Source: Nonlabens ulvanivorans | Lineage (GTDB): Bacteria > Bacteroidota > Bacteroidia > Flavobacteriales > Flavobacteriaceae | Length of the DNA: 64,000 bases | Reading direction: 5' to 3' | NCBI RefSeq assembly: GCF_000755285.1 | Contig: NZ_BBMK01000009.1 | Location: 1-64,000, forward strand | Program-made: the position numbers and the translations under genes | Shown: positions 8,804-19,846 of the stretch, one piece after another | Layout of the letters: every line of letters starts with the position of its first letter | How positions within the stretch are numbered: position 1 is the stretch's first letter | The notes under the pieces: model-generated | The model's input: the letters and a program-made list of their open reading frames with translations, nothing else | Databases searched by the model: none | What the model was told of the DNA's origin: nothing

Positions 8804-9691
8804 ATGAAAAATATAACCGTAATAGGCGCAGGAACCATGGGAAATGGTATCGCACATACATTTGCTCAAAAAGGATTTAAAGTAGCTCTAGTAGAACGCA
8901 CACAAGAAGCTATCGATCGAGGTTTAGGAACTATTTCTAAGAATCTAGACCGCATGATTGCCAAAGAACGTATTACTGAAGCTGATAAATCAGCTACTCT
9001 AGGAAATATTACTTCATTTCTAGACTTAAAAACTGGAGTCGCTCAAGCAGATTTAGTTGTAGAAGCAGCAACTGAAAACGTAGATTTAAAACTGAAAATA
9101 TTTAGTGAGATGGACGAGTTTGCACCAGCAAACTGTATTCTATCGACCAACACCTCATCTATTTCTATTACTCAAATCGCTGCGGTTACTAATCGTCCAG
9201 AAAAAGTTATAGGGATGCATTTTATGAATCCAGTACCTATTATGAAACTGGTAGAAATCATAAGAGGTTATTCTACAAGTGATGAGGTGACTACAACCAT
9301 CATGGAGTTATCAAAACAACTAGGTAAAACACCTACTGAAGTGAATGACTATCCAGGATTTGTAGCAAACCGTATTTTAATGCCTATGATTAACGAGGCT
9401 ATTGAAACACTTTATAATGGAGTTGCTGGTGTAGAAGAAATCGACACGGTAATGAAATTAGGTATGGCACATCCTATGGGACCATTACAACTAGCAGATT
9501 TTATAGGACTAGACGTTTGTCTTTCTATTCTTAACGTCATGCACGATGGGTTTAAAAACCCTAAATATGCTCCATGTCCATTATTAGTAAATATGGTCAT
9601 GGCTGGTAAAAAAGGTGTGAAATCTGGAGAAGGTTTTTATGACTATTCAGAATCCAGAAAAGCAGAGAAAGTGAGTGCTAGTTTTAAGTAA
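8804..9691 (+). CDS. hbd: 3-hydroxyacyl-CoA (3-hydroxybutyryl-CoA) dehydrogenase
   Basis: 295 aa, the usual length of the short single-function enzyme. NAD-binding motif GAGTMGNGIAHTFA at the N-terminus. Active-site blocks are STNTSSISIT and GMHFMNPVPIMKLVEII (catalytic His and the NP motif), followed by the C-terminal dimerisation domain with PGFVANRILMPMINEA and MGLADF-like MGPLQLADFIGLD. It interconverts 3-hydroxyacyl-CoA and 3-oxoacyl-CoA with NAD. It lies 12 bp after the serine hydrolase and just before a small lipoprotein, probably on one transcript. Confidence 0.9.
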   Translation: MKNITVIGAGTMGNGIAHTFAQKGFKVALVERTQEAIDRGLGTISKNLDRMIAKERITEADKSATLGNITSFLDLKTGVAQADLVVEAATENVDLKLKIFSEMDEFAPANCILSTNTSSISITQIAAVTNRPEKVIGMHFMNPVPIMKLVEIIRGYSTSDEVTTTIMELSKQLGKTPTEVNDYPGFVANRILMPMINEAIETLYNGVAGVEEIDTVMKLGMAHPMGPLQLADFIGLDVCLSILNVMHDGFKNPKYAPCPLLVNMVMAGKKGVKSGEGFYDYSESRKAEKVSASFK

Positions 9692-9697
9692 GAAGTG

Positions 9698-10132
9698 ATG
9701 AAAAGAGTTATAGTTTTATTGTTAGTGAGTTTATCTTTTATTTCTTGTAATGAAATTATCAAAGAATTAAAACCTGAAAAAGAAAACAATTTTGTAGAAA
9801 TTGAATACTTACAAGATCGACAACAGGTTTATATTGAAATCGCTAAATTTATTAGAAACGATATTGAAAACATATCTATAAGTAACGGCTATAGTTATGA
9901 AAATGGAGACGAAGCGATAGGCTTCATTGACGTAAAGGTCAAAAATCCCGACGCTAGCATCTCAAATGATGCTATTGCTGAAGATCTTTCCAGAGTAATT
10001 TTCAACATATTAGAAAATGAGATTATCAATCTAAATGAATTTGAAAAAGTAAACATAAAATTCTATACTTTAACTAAAAACGATCAACTTACCATTCGTA
10101 AAGAAACGCAAATAACTTTGAAAGTAAATTAA
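9698..10132 (+). CDS. Small hypothetical lipoprotein
   Basis: About 144 aa. MKRVIVLLLVSLSFISCN is a clear lipoprotein signal. I chose the ATG at 9698 over the GTG at 9695 because it sits directly before the Lys-Arg n-region. The mature part is acidic and has no motif I recognise. It ends immediately before the next ATG. Confidence 0.6.
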   Translation: MKRVIVLLLVSLSFISCNEIIKELKPEKENNFVEIEYLQDRQQVYIEIAKFIRNDIENISISNGYSYENGDEAIGFIDVKVKNPDASISNDAIAEDLSRVIFNILENEIINLNEFEKVNIKFYTLTKNDQLTIRKETQITLKVN

Positions 10133-11355
10133 ATGCCCATTATAAAACCTTTTAAAGGAGTAAGAGCAGCACCGCATATGGCGTCACACGTCATATCGCG
10201 CACCTATCAAGATTATAGTGACACAGAGCTAGAGGCGATTTTAAAATATAATCCTTTTAGCTTTTTGCACATCCTTAATCCTGGTTATAAATTTAGCAAT
10301 AGTCTTAAAGGAGAAGAGCGATTTAATCTAGTGCGCAATCGGTATCTAGAATTTAAGGAAGAACAATACCTTGTTCAAGATGAGTCGCCTGTATTTTACA
10401 TCTATGAAAGATCAGATGCAGTACACTCTTACACAGGCATCATAGCCGGAACTGCTACATCAGACTATGATAACGGTAAGATTAAAAAGCATGAAGACAC
10501 CTTAGAAAAACGAGAAAAACTATTTAAAGACTATTTAAAAACAGTAGGCTTTAATGCAGAGCCTGTACTACTCACCTATCCAGATGATCACGTCATTGAT
10601 GAAGTGATCGACCAAGAAAAAAAGCACAGGCCTGTCTATGATTTTGTTACCACAGATCGCAGTTGTCATAAACTATGGGTAATAAAAGACATCCATCATA
10701 TACAGTCATTGCAACAGCAATTTGCAGCGATGCCACACATCTATATTGCAGATGGTCACCATCGTAGCGCCAGCTCTTCCCTACTCGCTAGTGAAATGGG
10801 AGAAAAGCACGACAGCTATAATCATTTTATGAGTTACCTCATCGCTCAAAGTCAGTTGCGCATCTATGAATTTAATAGACTCGTTAAAGATCTAAACGGT
10901 TTGAGTAAAGAAGCTTTTCTCATGCAACTGGATATGAAATTCCGTATACAGAATCGTGGTCTAGAGATGTATAAGCCATCAAAAAACACCATTTCTCTAT
11001 GTATCTAGATGGCGAGTTTTACAGTTTGTATTTACGTAAAGACATTTATAACATTGAAACGCCACTCGATGATCTGGACACTCAAATGTTATTTGATTTG
11101 GTCTTAAATCCTATCTTAGGAATAGAGGACTTGCGCAACGATTCTCGTATCGCCTACAGTTATGGACAGACAGATTTATTGCGCATTAAAGATCGAGTAG
11201 ATAAAAATGAATTTGCCGTTGGTTTTGGTTTATTCCCAGCGACAGTAGAGCAAATGAAATCCATCGCAGACGAGTCTCTAATCATGCCACCTAAGAGCAC
11301 TTACATCAGACCTAAGTTACCTAGCGGTCTTACCATTTACGAATTTGAATCATGA
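10133..11355 (+). CDS. DUF1015 family protein (frameshifted)
   Basis: Two pieces form one gene: 10133-11008 carries the N-terminal part through IADGHHRSAS, and 10999-11355 carries MYLDGEFYSLYLRKD to the end. Joining them needs one extra A in the A6 run at 10981-10986, giving SKKHHFSMYLDGE, the continuous form expected in the family. The ADGHHR motif is the hallmark of DUF1015, a cytosolic family with a ParB/SerK-like nucleotide-binding region; the exact reaction is not established here. The stop overlaps the yggS start by 4 nt. Confidence 0.85.
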
Positions 11356-12020
11356 GCATAAAAGATCATTTATTACGCTTTCGCGAAAGCATAGAACCCA
11401 AAGCGACTCTAGTTGCCGTAAGCAAAACCAAACCTATAAGCGACCTGCAAGAGGCTTATGATGCTGGACAAAGACACTTTGGCGAGAATAAAATCCAGGA
11501 GATGACCGAAAAATGGGAAACGCTACCTAAGGACATTTACTGGCACATGATAGGTCACACGCAGCGCAATAAAGTGAAATATATGGCGCCTTATGTTCAT
11601 TTAATTCACAGTGTGGATTCACCACGATTACTCAAGGAAATCAACAAACAAGCGGAGAAAAACGAAAGAATCATCGATTGTCTTTTACAGATTCATATTG
11701 CTGAAGAAGAAACAAAATTTGGTTTTGATCAAAATGAACTGCTCGAGTTATTAAGTAGTGATGCCTTTGCAGGTTATAAAAACGTGCGCATCACAGGACT
11801 AATGGGCATGGCCACTTTTACAGATAATAAAAAACAAGTACGTAAAGAGTTCAAAAGTCTTAAAACACTACTCGATTATATTAACAATAATAAGCTGATT
11901 AGTGATTCACACGATTTGAAAACACTTTCTATGGGAATGACAGGCGATTATAAAATCGCGATAGAAGAAGGCAGCACGATGGTGAGGATAGGTAGTGCGA
12001 TTTTTGGGAGTAGAGCTTAA
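11352..12020 (+). CDS. yggS: YggS family PLP-binding protein
   Basis: 222 aa, single-domain alanine-racemase-like TIM barrel of the PLP homeostasis family (YggS/PLPBP). PLP-lysine motif in LVAVSKTKP (residue ~24). Other family blocks are FGENKIQE, WHMIGHTQRNKVK, IHSVDS, the LLQIHIAEEETKFGF strand, GLMGMATF and the C-terminal LSMGMTGDYKIAIEEGSTMVRIGSAIFG. The product controls free pyridoxal phosphate and has no clear catalytic activity. A 15/16 copy of the palindrome (11376-11390) encodes RFRES in the N-terminus. Confidence 0.92.
   Translation: MSIKDHLLRFRESIEPKATLVAVSKTKPISDLQEAYDAGQRHFGENKIQEMTEKWETLPKDIYWHMIGHTQRNKVKYMAPYVHLIHSVDSPRLLKEINKQAEKNERIIDCLLQIHIAEEETKFGFDQNELLELLSSDAFAGYKNVRITGLMGMATFTDNKKQVRKEFKSLKTLLDYINNNKLISDSHDLKTLSMGMTGDYKIAIEEGSTMVRIGSAIFGSRA
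11376..11390. repeat. Palindrome copy, 15 of 16 bases (in coding DNA)
   Basis: CGCTTTCGCGAAAGC followed by A instead of G, within yggS. Confidence 0.85.
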
Positions 12021-12109
12021 CCGCGGCGTTTATTAAAAGACTTCGTTTTCTGTAGATATAAAACTTTCAATACCTATAATGAAATCAATAGTTAACTAAA
12101 AATCAAATT

Positions 12110-12502
12110 TTGGAATTATCTCTAAGCATACCAGCCCTACTCTTCCCAGCCATATCATTAACCATGCTGGCTTATAACGCACGTTATCTAGCGATTGCAG
12201 CGTTAATAAGAAATCTATATGCTAAGTACGAAGAAAATCCATCAGATAAAATACGTATTCAAGTTCAAAAATTAAGAAAGCGACTGACCATCATTAAAAA
12301 TATGCAAGCCGTTGCTATTTTAAGTTTCTTACTTGCGGTAATCACGATGTTCTTAATTTATATAGAATTGAATTTTTGGGCAAATCTAGTTTTTGGAATC
12401 AGTTTACTGGCTTTAATGATATCACTTATTCTGTCACTTATAGAGGTGCAGTTATCTACTAAAGCACTATCAATCCAACTGGAAAGTATAGAGAAGAAAT
12501 AG
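12110..12502 (+). CDS. DUF2721 family membrane protein
   Basis: 130 aa, TTG start (no nearby ATG in frame). Hydrophobic segments near residues 5-28, 68-88 and 92-114 surround a basic cytosolic loop with IRIQVQKLRKRL. The layout (SIPALLFPAISLTMLAYNARYLAIAALIR) matches DUF2721, whose function is unknown. It ends at a hairpin shared with the convergent CotH-type gene. Confidence 0.75.
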   Translation: MELSLSIPALLFPAISLTMLAYNARYLAIAALIRNLYAKYEENPSDKIRIQVQKLRKRLTIIKNMQAVAILSFLLAVITMFLIYIELNFWANLVFGISLLALMISLILSLIEVQLSTKALSIQLESIEKK

Positions 12503-12517
12503 AAATTAATTAAACGT

Positions 12518-12552
12518 AAAAAACCTACAAAGCGAGCTTTGCAGGTTTTTTT
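12518..12552. terminator. Hairpin between convergent genes
   Basis: AACCTACAAAGC / GCTTTGCAGGTT stem with a GAG loop, followed by T7; A-rich on the left arm, so it could serve both strands. Confidence 0.75.
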
Positions 12553-12571
12553 GTTGCCAATAATTATGAAC

Positions 12572-14844
12572 TTATTGCTTAATCACCTTAACCGTTTGTT
12601 GATTATTAATGGTCAATAAATAGATTCCTTGCGTATAATTTGTTAAGTCTAATTGACTTTGTTGTTCTCCATTAAATTTGAGACTCATCAACTGTTGTCC
12701 TTGTAAATTATACAGCGATATTTGATTAATACTTCCATTATTAGTTTTGATGTTTATCACATCGTTAACCGGATTAGGATAAATAGAATAATCTGTATTA
12801 AGTTCAAAGTCACTATTACTTAATGTTTCATTATTAGTACCAAAAGTAGGTGCTTGAATCACAAAGTTACCAGTACCATTAGGTACACGAGCATATCCCA
12901 TATCAGTGGTTTGTGCACCAAATGTGATGGACTCTATTACGGTTCCATTATCATATGACAATACAGCATCCTCTCCATTTGATGAAAATTTTAAGTCGGC
13001 ATGAAGACCTGTTTGAGTTAAATCTTTATCGCACCATACAATTAGATAGCTATCTGGAGCTATGGTTGTTCCACTAGGAAATTGCCACATTAAAGGATCG
13101 GTAGCATCATCAGATAGGTATAAGTTATCTAGACTCAAAGTTGAAGAAGAGTTATTATAAAGCTCTACCCAATCTTCATACTCACCATCATCATCTACAG
13201 CAGTTGTACTGTTAGACGCCATTATTTCATTAATAACTAAATCTCCAGGAGTAATTGTTGTGTAAGTTGCAACTATAGAGTGATATTCATACTCAGCTCT
13301 TGCTGGTGAAAATGCCCCTATATTGTTATTTTCTGCATAAATATAGTATTGGGTCAATGAATTGGTAATTGGTAAGTCAATACCATAAACATTATCACCA
13401 GCAGTCCCATCATTATGTGCTCCATCATCATACATTAAAATCTTAGTAAATGGTACAAAATCGCCTTCACGATATCCTAAATATACAGCCGTTGTATTCG
13501 TATTAGTTACTTGTGCAGTAACAGTTATCGTATTGCCTATGATTGGTGTAGCTACAGATGGAGCTACAGCGGTAATAGAAGGCTGTATGGCAGTAAAGTC
13601 GGACTGTGCTAATAAATATGTGCTTCTCGCACTCATTAAATTTGTTAATCCACTAGCAGTATTCATTTGTGCATTTACATCTGAATTGATATTACTATTG
13701 AACTGTGCGTAGCTGTAAAACTTATTATTATCTGCTTGTACGGCAAGGTCAATAATATTTTGATAAGCATTTGCGCTAGTTAAATAATCCGAGTTCGATA
13801 TATTTTCAGTTAAAATCGTTTTAAAATGAGCTAGATACATTTTTTTATAACGTGGTACTGCCATTAACTTACTCATCAATGGCCACGCAGCGTCATTTTC
13901 ATGTAACAAATGAGTTAACTGACTTTTCTGCGTAGTACTATTCAAAGATCCTCCAGATCCAGTCTGACCAAAAGTTCCGAAAGACATGTTCAAATCCCAA
14001 ACTACTGGTCTAAATCTACCGTTATCATCTTTATATAAATAATAGTTTTGTTTAAACTGACCTAGATAACTGTCTAAATTTACCATCACATTATCAAAGG
14101 CAAGCATCCATAATGCAGCATCTACGTCTAGCACAGTTTCTATATTATTAATATCCGTATTTAATATTCTAGTTAATTCTATTAAATCATCCCACCCAGT
14201 ACCTGTCACATCTGACTTTATTTCATAAGCATCTTCATAACTTGTGTAATTGGTTCCTAGATATTGTAAACTAGGAAAATCATTTCCTTGAGGTCCTGCG
14301 CCTGCTGGTGGACTACAACTAAAGAATGCATTATCATTTGAGTTAAAGTGCTTATTGACGAATTTCTTAGAAATTGACTCTACATTAGTATACAACCCAA
14401 TCAATGTTCCATTAACGTATACATTAGCATAGTTTGCTTGTGGCGCATCCATGTATTTATTGACAATATTATAAGAAACTGTTTCTCTAACAAATGATGG
14501 ATCAAAATAAACATTGGCTAGTTTAAGATCTGTGTAGCCTTCATAATCTTGATCAACATAGGTATCTAGCTCGATGTGAAAAGGGTTTTTAGTTTGATTT
14601 GCACTATAAGAGCTATTTCCCTTATACTTAACACCTACATTATTAAATACTGTACCATTGATAGTTACTGAAGTGGCCGCTATATAACCATCTGCCCCAG
14701 CTTTTTCGGCATCTAGTAAAGCGTCCCAATTACTTTGCGCAAAGACAATTCTAATGTCTTGGATGGTATTCATGTCATAAAGAGTCTGAGAATAGACCGT
14801 TGCTACCTGAACTAATAGCAAAAAGAGTAGTAAAGTTTTTTCAT
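12572..14844 (-). CDS. CotH kinase family protein with lamin-tail and T9SS type A domains
   Basis: About 757 aa. The clear start is the ATG at 14844. One extra A in the A6 run (plus strand T6 at 14836-14841) gives MKKTLLLFLLLVQVATVYSQ, a textbook signal peptide; without it the frame begins at an internal TTG. The CotH-type region includes VGVKYKGNSSYS, NPFHIELDTY, the NVYVNGTLIGLYTNVE block and RPVVWDLNMSFGTFG. It is followed by a PKD/Ig-like part and a lamin-tail-like segment (GDLVINEIMASNST...WVELYNNSS). The C-terminus (DYSIYPNPVNDVINIKT..TVKVIKQ) is a type A sorting domain. CotH proteins are atypical protein kinases in spore coats; in secreted bacterial multidomain proteins their role is unclear. 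Confidence 0.88.
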
Positions 14845-14913
14845 GATTAAAGTCTTATTTTTCAGGTTAGACTTTAATTTCATGTAAAGGTTTAATCAAA
14901 TCTTAAAAAAATC

Positions 14914-15559
14914 TTAATAATCGATAACTTCACTTAAGTCATAACCTCCAAAACGTTTCATATAAGTCTTTACAGAACTACCGTAAGCATCACGATTAGA
15001 CTTACGACCTTTAGTTTTAAAGAAACGTTTTACACCACCAGGACCAGATAGGTGTGCTGCAGCAAGAATGCCGCTTTCGGTTACATGTATACCACCTATC
15101 TTTTTGCCAGCATATTGTTTAATATATGGCTCTAAAATCTCGTGATTGTAACGTAAATTTTTAATAAACACGCGTTCTTGTAATCTAGGAGATCTTAAAA
15201 ATTGCAAGGAATCTCTAACACCTAAAGTTTCTAATGTGGTCATACCAAATTGATATTTCCCCCATATAACCTAGACTATTCACTTTCCAAAATTTCCCTT
15301 GGGATTCTTTAAAAGCTAAAGCTTCTCTAAAGGTTAAAAATGAATCTGGTGGTGTAATCGCTAAGGAGTAATAGCGTACATCAAATAAATTAGAGCTTGT
15401 CACAGGACCTATAAAAGCATCTGCATCATAGAACTCTTCATTGATATTATTAACACTGGTTTTAAAAACACCAGAATCTAATTTCAAGTGGTTATTACTA
15501 AAAGACCAAAAGATTAACACTAATGGTAAAACAACCAAATACACATGACGTGATTTCAT
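14914..15559 (-). CDS. Lysozyme-like (transglycosylase-type) secreted protein (frameshifted)
   Basis: Two overlapping pieces (15215-15559 and 14914-15243) are one protein. Changing G5 to G4 (plus-strand C5 at 15259-15263) gives SLGYMGKYQFGMTTLETLGV, a join typical of lysozyme-like domains. The N-terminus has a signal or anchor (VYLVVLPLVLIFWSF). FREALAFKESQGKFWKVNS contains the probable catalytic Glu (KESQG) followed by the GKYQFG block. The C-terminal region AAAHLSGPGGVKRFF resembles the substrate-cleft helix of this fold. It probably cleaves peptidoglycan glycan strands. It lies between the CotH protein and mltG, another wall-cleaving enzyme. Confidence 0.8.
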
Positions 15560-15793
15560 AAATTTTGTTTTCGAAAGTTACTGTCACCCTTTCTTTAACG
15601 CGGCGCAAATTTACGACTAATTAACGGTTGTGGATTTTTAAGATGTTAAATTAGTCCTAACAGACTCATAAATATTTGAAAACCAAAATCATACACAATA
15701 TCTCATATAGATTTTAAAAAACTTAACTAAAGATAATTTTATATGTTTTGAATAGAAACCAGTTAATGAAATGGCTTTTCATGAAGAAACAAC

Positions 15794-16841
15794 TTACCTA
15801 TTTATTCCTTGCCTACTCACCCATCTGCGATAAGCAGCTGCATTTGCATTATGTTGACTTAAGGTCTTAGCAAATTTATGATACCCAAAATTTTCAACAT
15901 TGGCTACAAAATAATAATAACCATGCTTCTCATAATTAAGAACTGCGTCGATAGCGTTCAGGTCTGGTGTTACTATAGGTCCAGGTGGTAAACTAGAATA
16001 TTTGTAAGTATTATAAGGAGAATCGATAGTCAAATCAACATACAATACACGTTTGATAACCTGATTAAAATCTTTTTTCCTTTAGCTTTTTTGCATAAAT
16101 TACCGTTGGGTCTGCATCGAGTTTAATTCCTCTATTCAATCTATTCATGTAAACACCAGCAACTCTAGGACGTTCATCAGCCTTAGCAGTTTCTTTTTGC
16201 ACAATACTGGCAAGTGTATATACTTCTTGAGGTGTAAGATCGATCTTTTTTGCTTTTGCGAGTCTGTCTTCATTCCAGAAATTTTTATAAGCACTTAACA
16301 TCTTATCTCTCAGTTTTACGGCACTAGTATTCCAGTAACAGTCATAAGAATTGGACAAATACATGGTCAGTGCAGTTTCTTCTGTAAACCCATGTTCTTT
16401 TAAAAATGCTGGATCTTTCATCACTTTTAATAGAGTGAGACTATCTGGTTCAACCTGCTGTGCTAATCGACCTGCAAGGTCTTCTAATCGTTCTTGATTA
16501 TTAAATCGAACCTTAACAGGTTGGTTCTGAATACGTATGGTATTGATAATATCATTATTACTCATTCCTTTTTTAAGGATGTAATGACCAGGTTTTACAT
16601 TTGAATTATAACCTTTACGCACCGCAGTTTCATGGAAGGCGTCTCTATCTTCAACAGCATCTGCTACCAGCATAAAAGCGGCATTATAGTCTGCTGTAGA
16701 TGGAATGAAAACCTCATAGGTTTGCGCCTCAAAGTTGGTATTTGCACTAAAAAATGTGCTATAAACTTTATAGGCAAATAAAGACATTGCGATTAAGCCT
16801 ACTAGGGCTACTCCTACGATGACGTTTTTATATTTATTCAT
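15794..16841 (-). CDS. mltG: Endolytic transglycosylase MltG (frameshifted)
   Basis: An inner-membrane enzyme that cleaves nascent glycan strands. One N-terminal membrane segment ([21 protein letters not shown]), a LysM-like region ([18 protein letters not shown]) and the YceG domain with the catalytic Glu in [26 protein letters not shown]. The gene is broken at A6 (plus-strand T6, 16073-16078). One more A restores [18 protein letters not shown] and continues into [16 protein letters not shown] and the conserved [21 protein letters not shown] end. The ORF overlaps the GNAT gene upstream by 8 nt. Confidence 0.9.
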
Positions 16842-17355
16842 TAATAAGTTGGTAGGTGATTTCGTTTTTATAGGAAGTTTCTGTGGCTATCCAGTCTTTT
16901 TTTATTCCGCTTTCGCGAAAGCGTAATTTCTCAAACAACTTCCTGCTAGCGGCATTATCCTCTGTAATACCAGCATATAACTGGTGTAATCTAAGATGCT
17001 TGAAGGCATAATCAATCATTAACTGCAGTCCTTCTGAGGCATAACCTTTTTGACGATCTGCATGCTGAGATATCACGATTCCTACACCAGCACGTTTATG
17101 ATAAGGATCAAAATCATAGAGATCAACAATGCCTATTATTTCTTCTTTTAAATTACATATGGCAAGTCTCAATTGCTTGACCTCATAGATATCGCGATGT
17201 GCATTTTCTAGGTATTCTCTAATCGTATATTTTGAAAAAGGCGTCCAAGTATTTCCTACTTCCCATAACTCGGAATTGTTTTCTAGTCTATAGATAAACT
17301 CCATGTCTTCAGGATCTACTGCTCTTAAAAAGCAATGTTGAGATTGTAGCATCAT
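16834..17355 (-). CDS. GNAT family N-acetyltransferase (RimJ/RimL-like)
   Basis: 173 aa. The acetyl-CoA pyrophosphate loop is [10 protein letters not shown] after the GVGIVIS strand. The C-terminal [26 protein letters not shown] is the standard GNAT motif B. It resembles ribosomal-protein or small-molecule acetyltransferases; the acceptor is unknown. It sits between mltG and dapF with overlaps on both sides (8 and 4 nt), so the three are one operon read dapF-GNAT-mltG. The palindrome at 16908-16923 encodes RFRES near the C-terminus. Confidence 0.85.
   Translation of the reverse strand: MMLQSQHCFLRAVDPEDMEFIYRLENNSELWEVGNTWTPFSKYTIREYLENAHRDIYEVKQLRLAICNLKEEIIGIVDLYDFDPYHKRAGVGIVISQHADRQKGYASEGLQLMIDYAFKHLRLHQLYAGITEDNAASRKLFEKLRFRESGIKKDWIATETSYKNEITYQLINE
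16908..16923. repeat. CGCTTTCGCGAAAGCG palindrome (in coding DNA)
   Basis: Perfect copy in the GNAT gene. Confidence 0.95.
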
Positions 17356-18134
17356 GCGGTAAAGGTTCCTTTAAAAACTTGCAGCGCTGGTCCTGTGAGC
17401 CATATGTTTTCATATCCAGTATCACAAGCTTCAAAAGATACTTTTAAAACACCACCAGGTGTTTCTAAGGTTACCTCATTAGAAGATGTGTGATTAGTCC
17501 TGTGCATAGCAATGGCAACAGCCGTGACGCCAGTACCGCAACTTAGTGTTTCATCCTCTACTCCACGCTCATAAGTACGTACTTTAAAGGTGTTGCTATC
17601 TTGAAACTGAACAAAATTAATATTTGCACCAGCTTTTCCATATACATTATCTCGCAAGTACTTTCCTTCTTTATAAACATCTAGTTCTGTCAAATTTTCA
17701 GTAAGTTGAACATGATGTGGTGATCCTGTATCTGTAAATACGTAGTTATTTTCTAATCTCATTTCTGTCACATCACTCATTTGCAAACTGATAGATATAT
17801 CATCCACAACTCTAGCGTGATGCATGCCATCTATAGCTTCAAAGGTTGCCGTTTCTTTAATAATATCTAGAAATTGCGCAAATCGTACAAGGCATCTTCC
17901 TCCATTACCACACATGGTACTTTCTTGCCCATCTGCATTATAATAGACCATTTTAAAATCTGCCGTAGGGTGATTTTCTAATAAGATAAGTCCGTCTGCA
18001 CCTATGCCAAATTTTCGGTCGCATAATAATTCTATGAGTTTGGTATCGTTTTTGGAAAATAATTGATCACGATTATCAATCATGACAAAGTCGTTACCGG
18101 TTCCTTGATATTTATAGAAGTGTATGTGGCTCAT
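17352..18134 (-). CDS. dapF: Diaminopimelate epimerase
   Basis: 260 aa. Converts LL- to meso-diaminopimelate for lysine and peptidoglycan synthesis. Both catalytic Cys motifs are present: MCGNGGRC (residue ~73) and LSCGTGVTAVA (~199). Other family blocks are YQGTGNDFVMIDN at the N-terminus and FGIGADGLILL. The promoter element TACCTTTG ends 5 nt before the ATG, so the transcript is probably leaderless. It is first in an operon with the acetyltransferase and mltG, linking wall precursor supply to glycan processing. Confidence 0.95.
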   Translation of the reverse strand: MSHIHFYKYQGTGNDFVMIDNRDQLFSKNDTKLIELLCDRKFGIGADGLILLENHPTADFKMVYYNADGQESTMCGNGGRCLVRFAQFLDIIKETATFEAIDGMHHARVVDDISISLQMSDVTEMRLENNYVFTDTGSPHHVQLTENLTELDVYKEGKYLRDNVYGKAGANINFVQFQDSNTFKVRTYERGVEDETLSCGTGVTAVAIAMHRTNHTSSNEVTLETPGGVLKVSFEACDTGYENIWLTGPALQVFKGTFTA

Positions 18135-18139
18135 AATTG

Positions 18140-18147
18140 CAAAGGTA
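18140..18147 (-). promoter_or_regulatory. -7 element TACCTTTG of dapF (leaderless)
   Basis: TAnnTTTG consensus on the minus strand; only 5 nt separate it from the dapF ATG. Confidence 0.5.
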
Positions 18148-18358
18148 AAGCGAAAACTTTTTTCTAGCTCTTATGGGTGCAATTTCTTAAGAATATTGAT
18201 ATCAAAAAATATTGATAAAACAGTTGCTGTGATCTTAAAGAATAAATTTATTTCTTAAAAAGCTTATTCTCAACTGTTAAATAAGGTTAAACTAATTTGT
18301 ATTGTACAATCACTAAACTAATTTTAAGTTATTAAGTCATAATAGAAAAAGAAAGCAA

Positions 18359-19765
18359 ATGAAAACATTTATTAAATCTCTAGGAATGGCTATTCTAGGT
18401 GGAATAGTCGCATTAGGCGGTTACCAACTGGTACAAAATGAAGAATCTGGTGATGCCATCACTCAATCATCTATCATAGAAAGCCCTTTACCGGTAACAC
18501 CTGTTTCTTACACAGGCAATACTTCTATTGCTGGTGTAGATTTTACAGAAGCGGCTGAGAAGACCGTACATTCTGTAGTACATGTAATTAATAAAACAGT
18601 CGCTAGAGCACCTATGTCTATGGCAGATGTATGGGCAGGACGCACTCCATATCGTGAGGCTATAGGAACAGGTAGCGGTGTTATTATCACACCAGATGGT
18701 TATATAATCACTAATAATCATGTGATCAAAAACTCTAACCATTTACAAGTGACGTTAAACAATAATCAAACTTATAAGGCAGAACTTGTAGGAGCAGACG
18801 AAGAAAGTGATATCGCATTAATTAAAATTGATACCGATGAAGATTTACCGTTTGTTCCTTTTGGCGATTCTAATAATGCTAAAATTGGTGAATGGGTACT
18901 AGCAGTAGGAAACCCTTTTAATCTTACGAGTACAGTAACCGCAGGAATTATAAGCGCAAAAGGTCGTGACCTTGAATCTAGAGACTCAAAAGTCCAATCG
19001 TTTATTCAAACAGACGCAGCAGTTAATCCAGGGAACTCTGGTGGTGCGCTTGTAAATACACGTGGTGAACTTATAGGAATTAACACAGCAATTAAATCAC
19101 AAACTGGTTCTTATATAGGATATTCATTTGCTGTACCATCTAATAATGCTCGTAAAATCATCGAGGATTTTATGGAATTTGGTTTTGTACAAAAAGGTAT
19201 GTTAGGAATCAGAGGAACTGACTTAAATGGAACAAACTCTAAAGAATTTGGCCTTAACTCTACGGAAGGAATCTATGTTGCAGAAATTGTAGAAGATAGT
19301 GGTGCCGAAAAAAGTGATTTAAAGAAAGGTGATGTAATCACTTCTCTAGATGGCGTTAAGATCAGTAAGTTCTCTGAATTATCTGGTTATATAAAAACAA
19401 AAAATCCTGGTGATATAGTAAATGCCGAAGTAATCAGGAAAAATAATCTGATCACTATACCTATTACTATCTCAAAGAATAACACGGTAACTATTCCACA
19501 AATAGAAATGGAATTGCGAAACTTAACTGGTGAAGAAAAAAAGATTTTTGATGTAAAAGATGGTGTTAAAATCACAAAAACGATAGGTAAACTATCACGT
19601 TACAATTTAAGTGATTACATCGTTACAAAAGTAAATGATACTGATGTGACCGATATCGATGATATACAAGCTGTGTTAAGAGATGTAGTACCTAATGAAA
19701 CATTGCTTATACAAATGAAAAACTCAAAAGGTGAGATTGAACGTTTCCGATACACGGTGAATTAG
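18359..19765 (+). CDS. HtrA/DegP-type periplasmic serine protease with two PDZ domains
   Basis: 468 aa. N-terminal signal or anchor (LGMAILGGIVALGGYQLV). Trypsin-like catalytic triad: His in YIITNNHVI (~120), Asp in DEESDIALIKI (~150) and Ser in NPGNSGGALV (~226). The first PDZ domain follows at about 285-370 (GIYVAEIVEDSGAEKSDLKKGD); a second, shorter PDZ-like region ends the protein (YIVTKVNDTDVTDIDDIQAVL). It acts in envelope protein quality control, degrading or refolding misfolded proteins. It is monocistronic, with a strong terminator after it. Confidence 0.93.
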   Translation: MKTFIKSLGMAILGGIVALGGYQLVQNEESGDAITQSSIIESPLPVTPVSYTGNTSIAGVDFTEAAEKTVHSVVHVINKTVARAPMSMADVWAGRTPYREAIGTGSGVIITPDGYIITNNHVIKNSNHLQVTLNNNQTYKAELVGADEESDIALIKIDTDEDLPFVPFGDSNNAKIGEWVLAVGNPFNLTSTVTAGIISAKGRDLESRDSKVQSFIQTDAAVNPGNSGGALVNTRGELIGINTAIKSQTGSYIGYSFAVPSNNARKIIEDFMEFGFVQKGMLGIRGTDLNGTNSKEFGLNSTEGIYVAEIVEDSGAEKSDLKKGDVITSLDGVKISKFSELSGYIKTKNPGDIVNAEVIRKNNLITIPITISKNNTVTIPQIEMELRNLTGEEKKIFDVKDGVKITKTIGKLSRYNLSDYIVTKVNDTDVTDIDDIQAVLRDVVPNETLLIQMKNSKGEIERFRYTVN

Positions 19766-19782
19766 TAAGTCATTAAATAGCA

Positions 19783-19819
19783 TAAAAAAGCAGCTCATTA
19801 ATGATGAGCTGCTTTTTTT
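19783..19819 (+). terminator. Rho-independent terminator after the HtrA protease
   Basis: AAAAAAGCAGCTCAT / ATGAGCTGCTTTTTT, a 15-bp stem with a TAATG loop and a T7 tail. Confidence 0.9.
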
Positions 19820-19846
19820 ATGAATGCTATTAGTTAATTCACGACA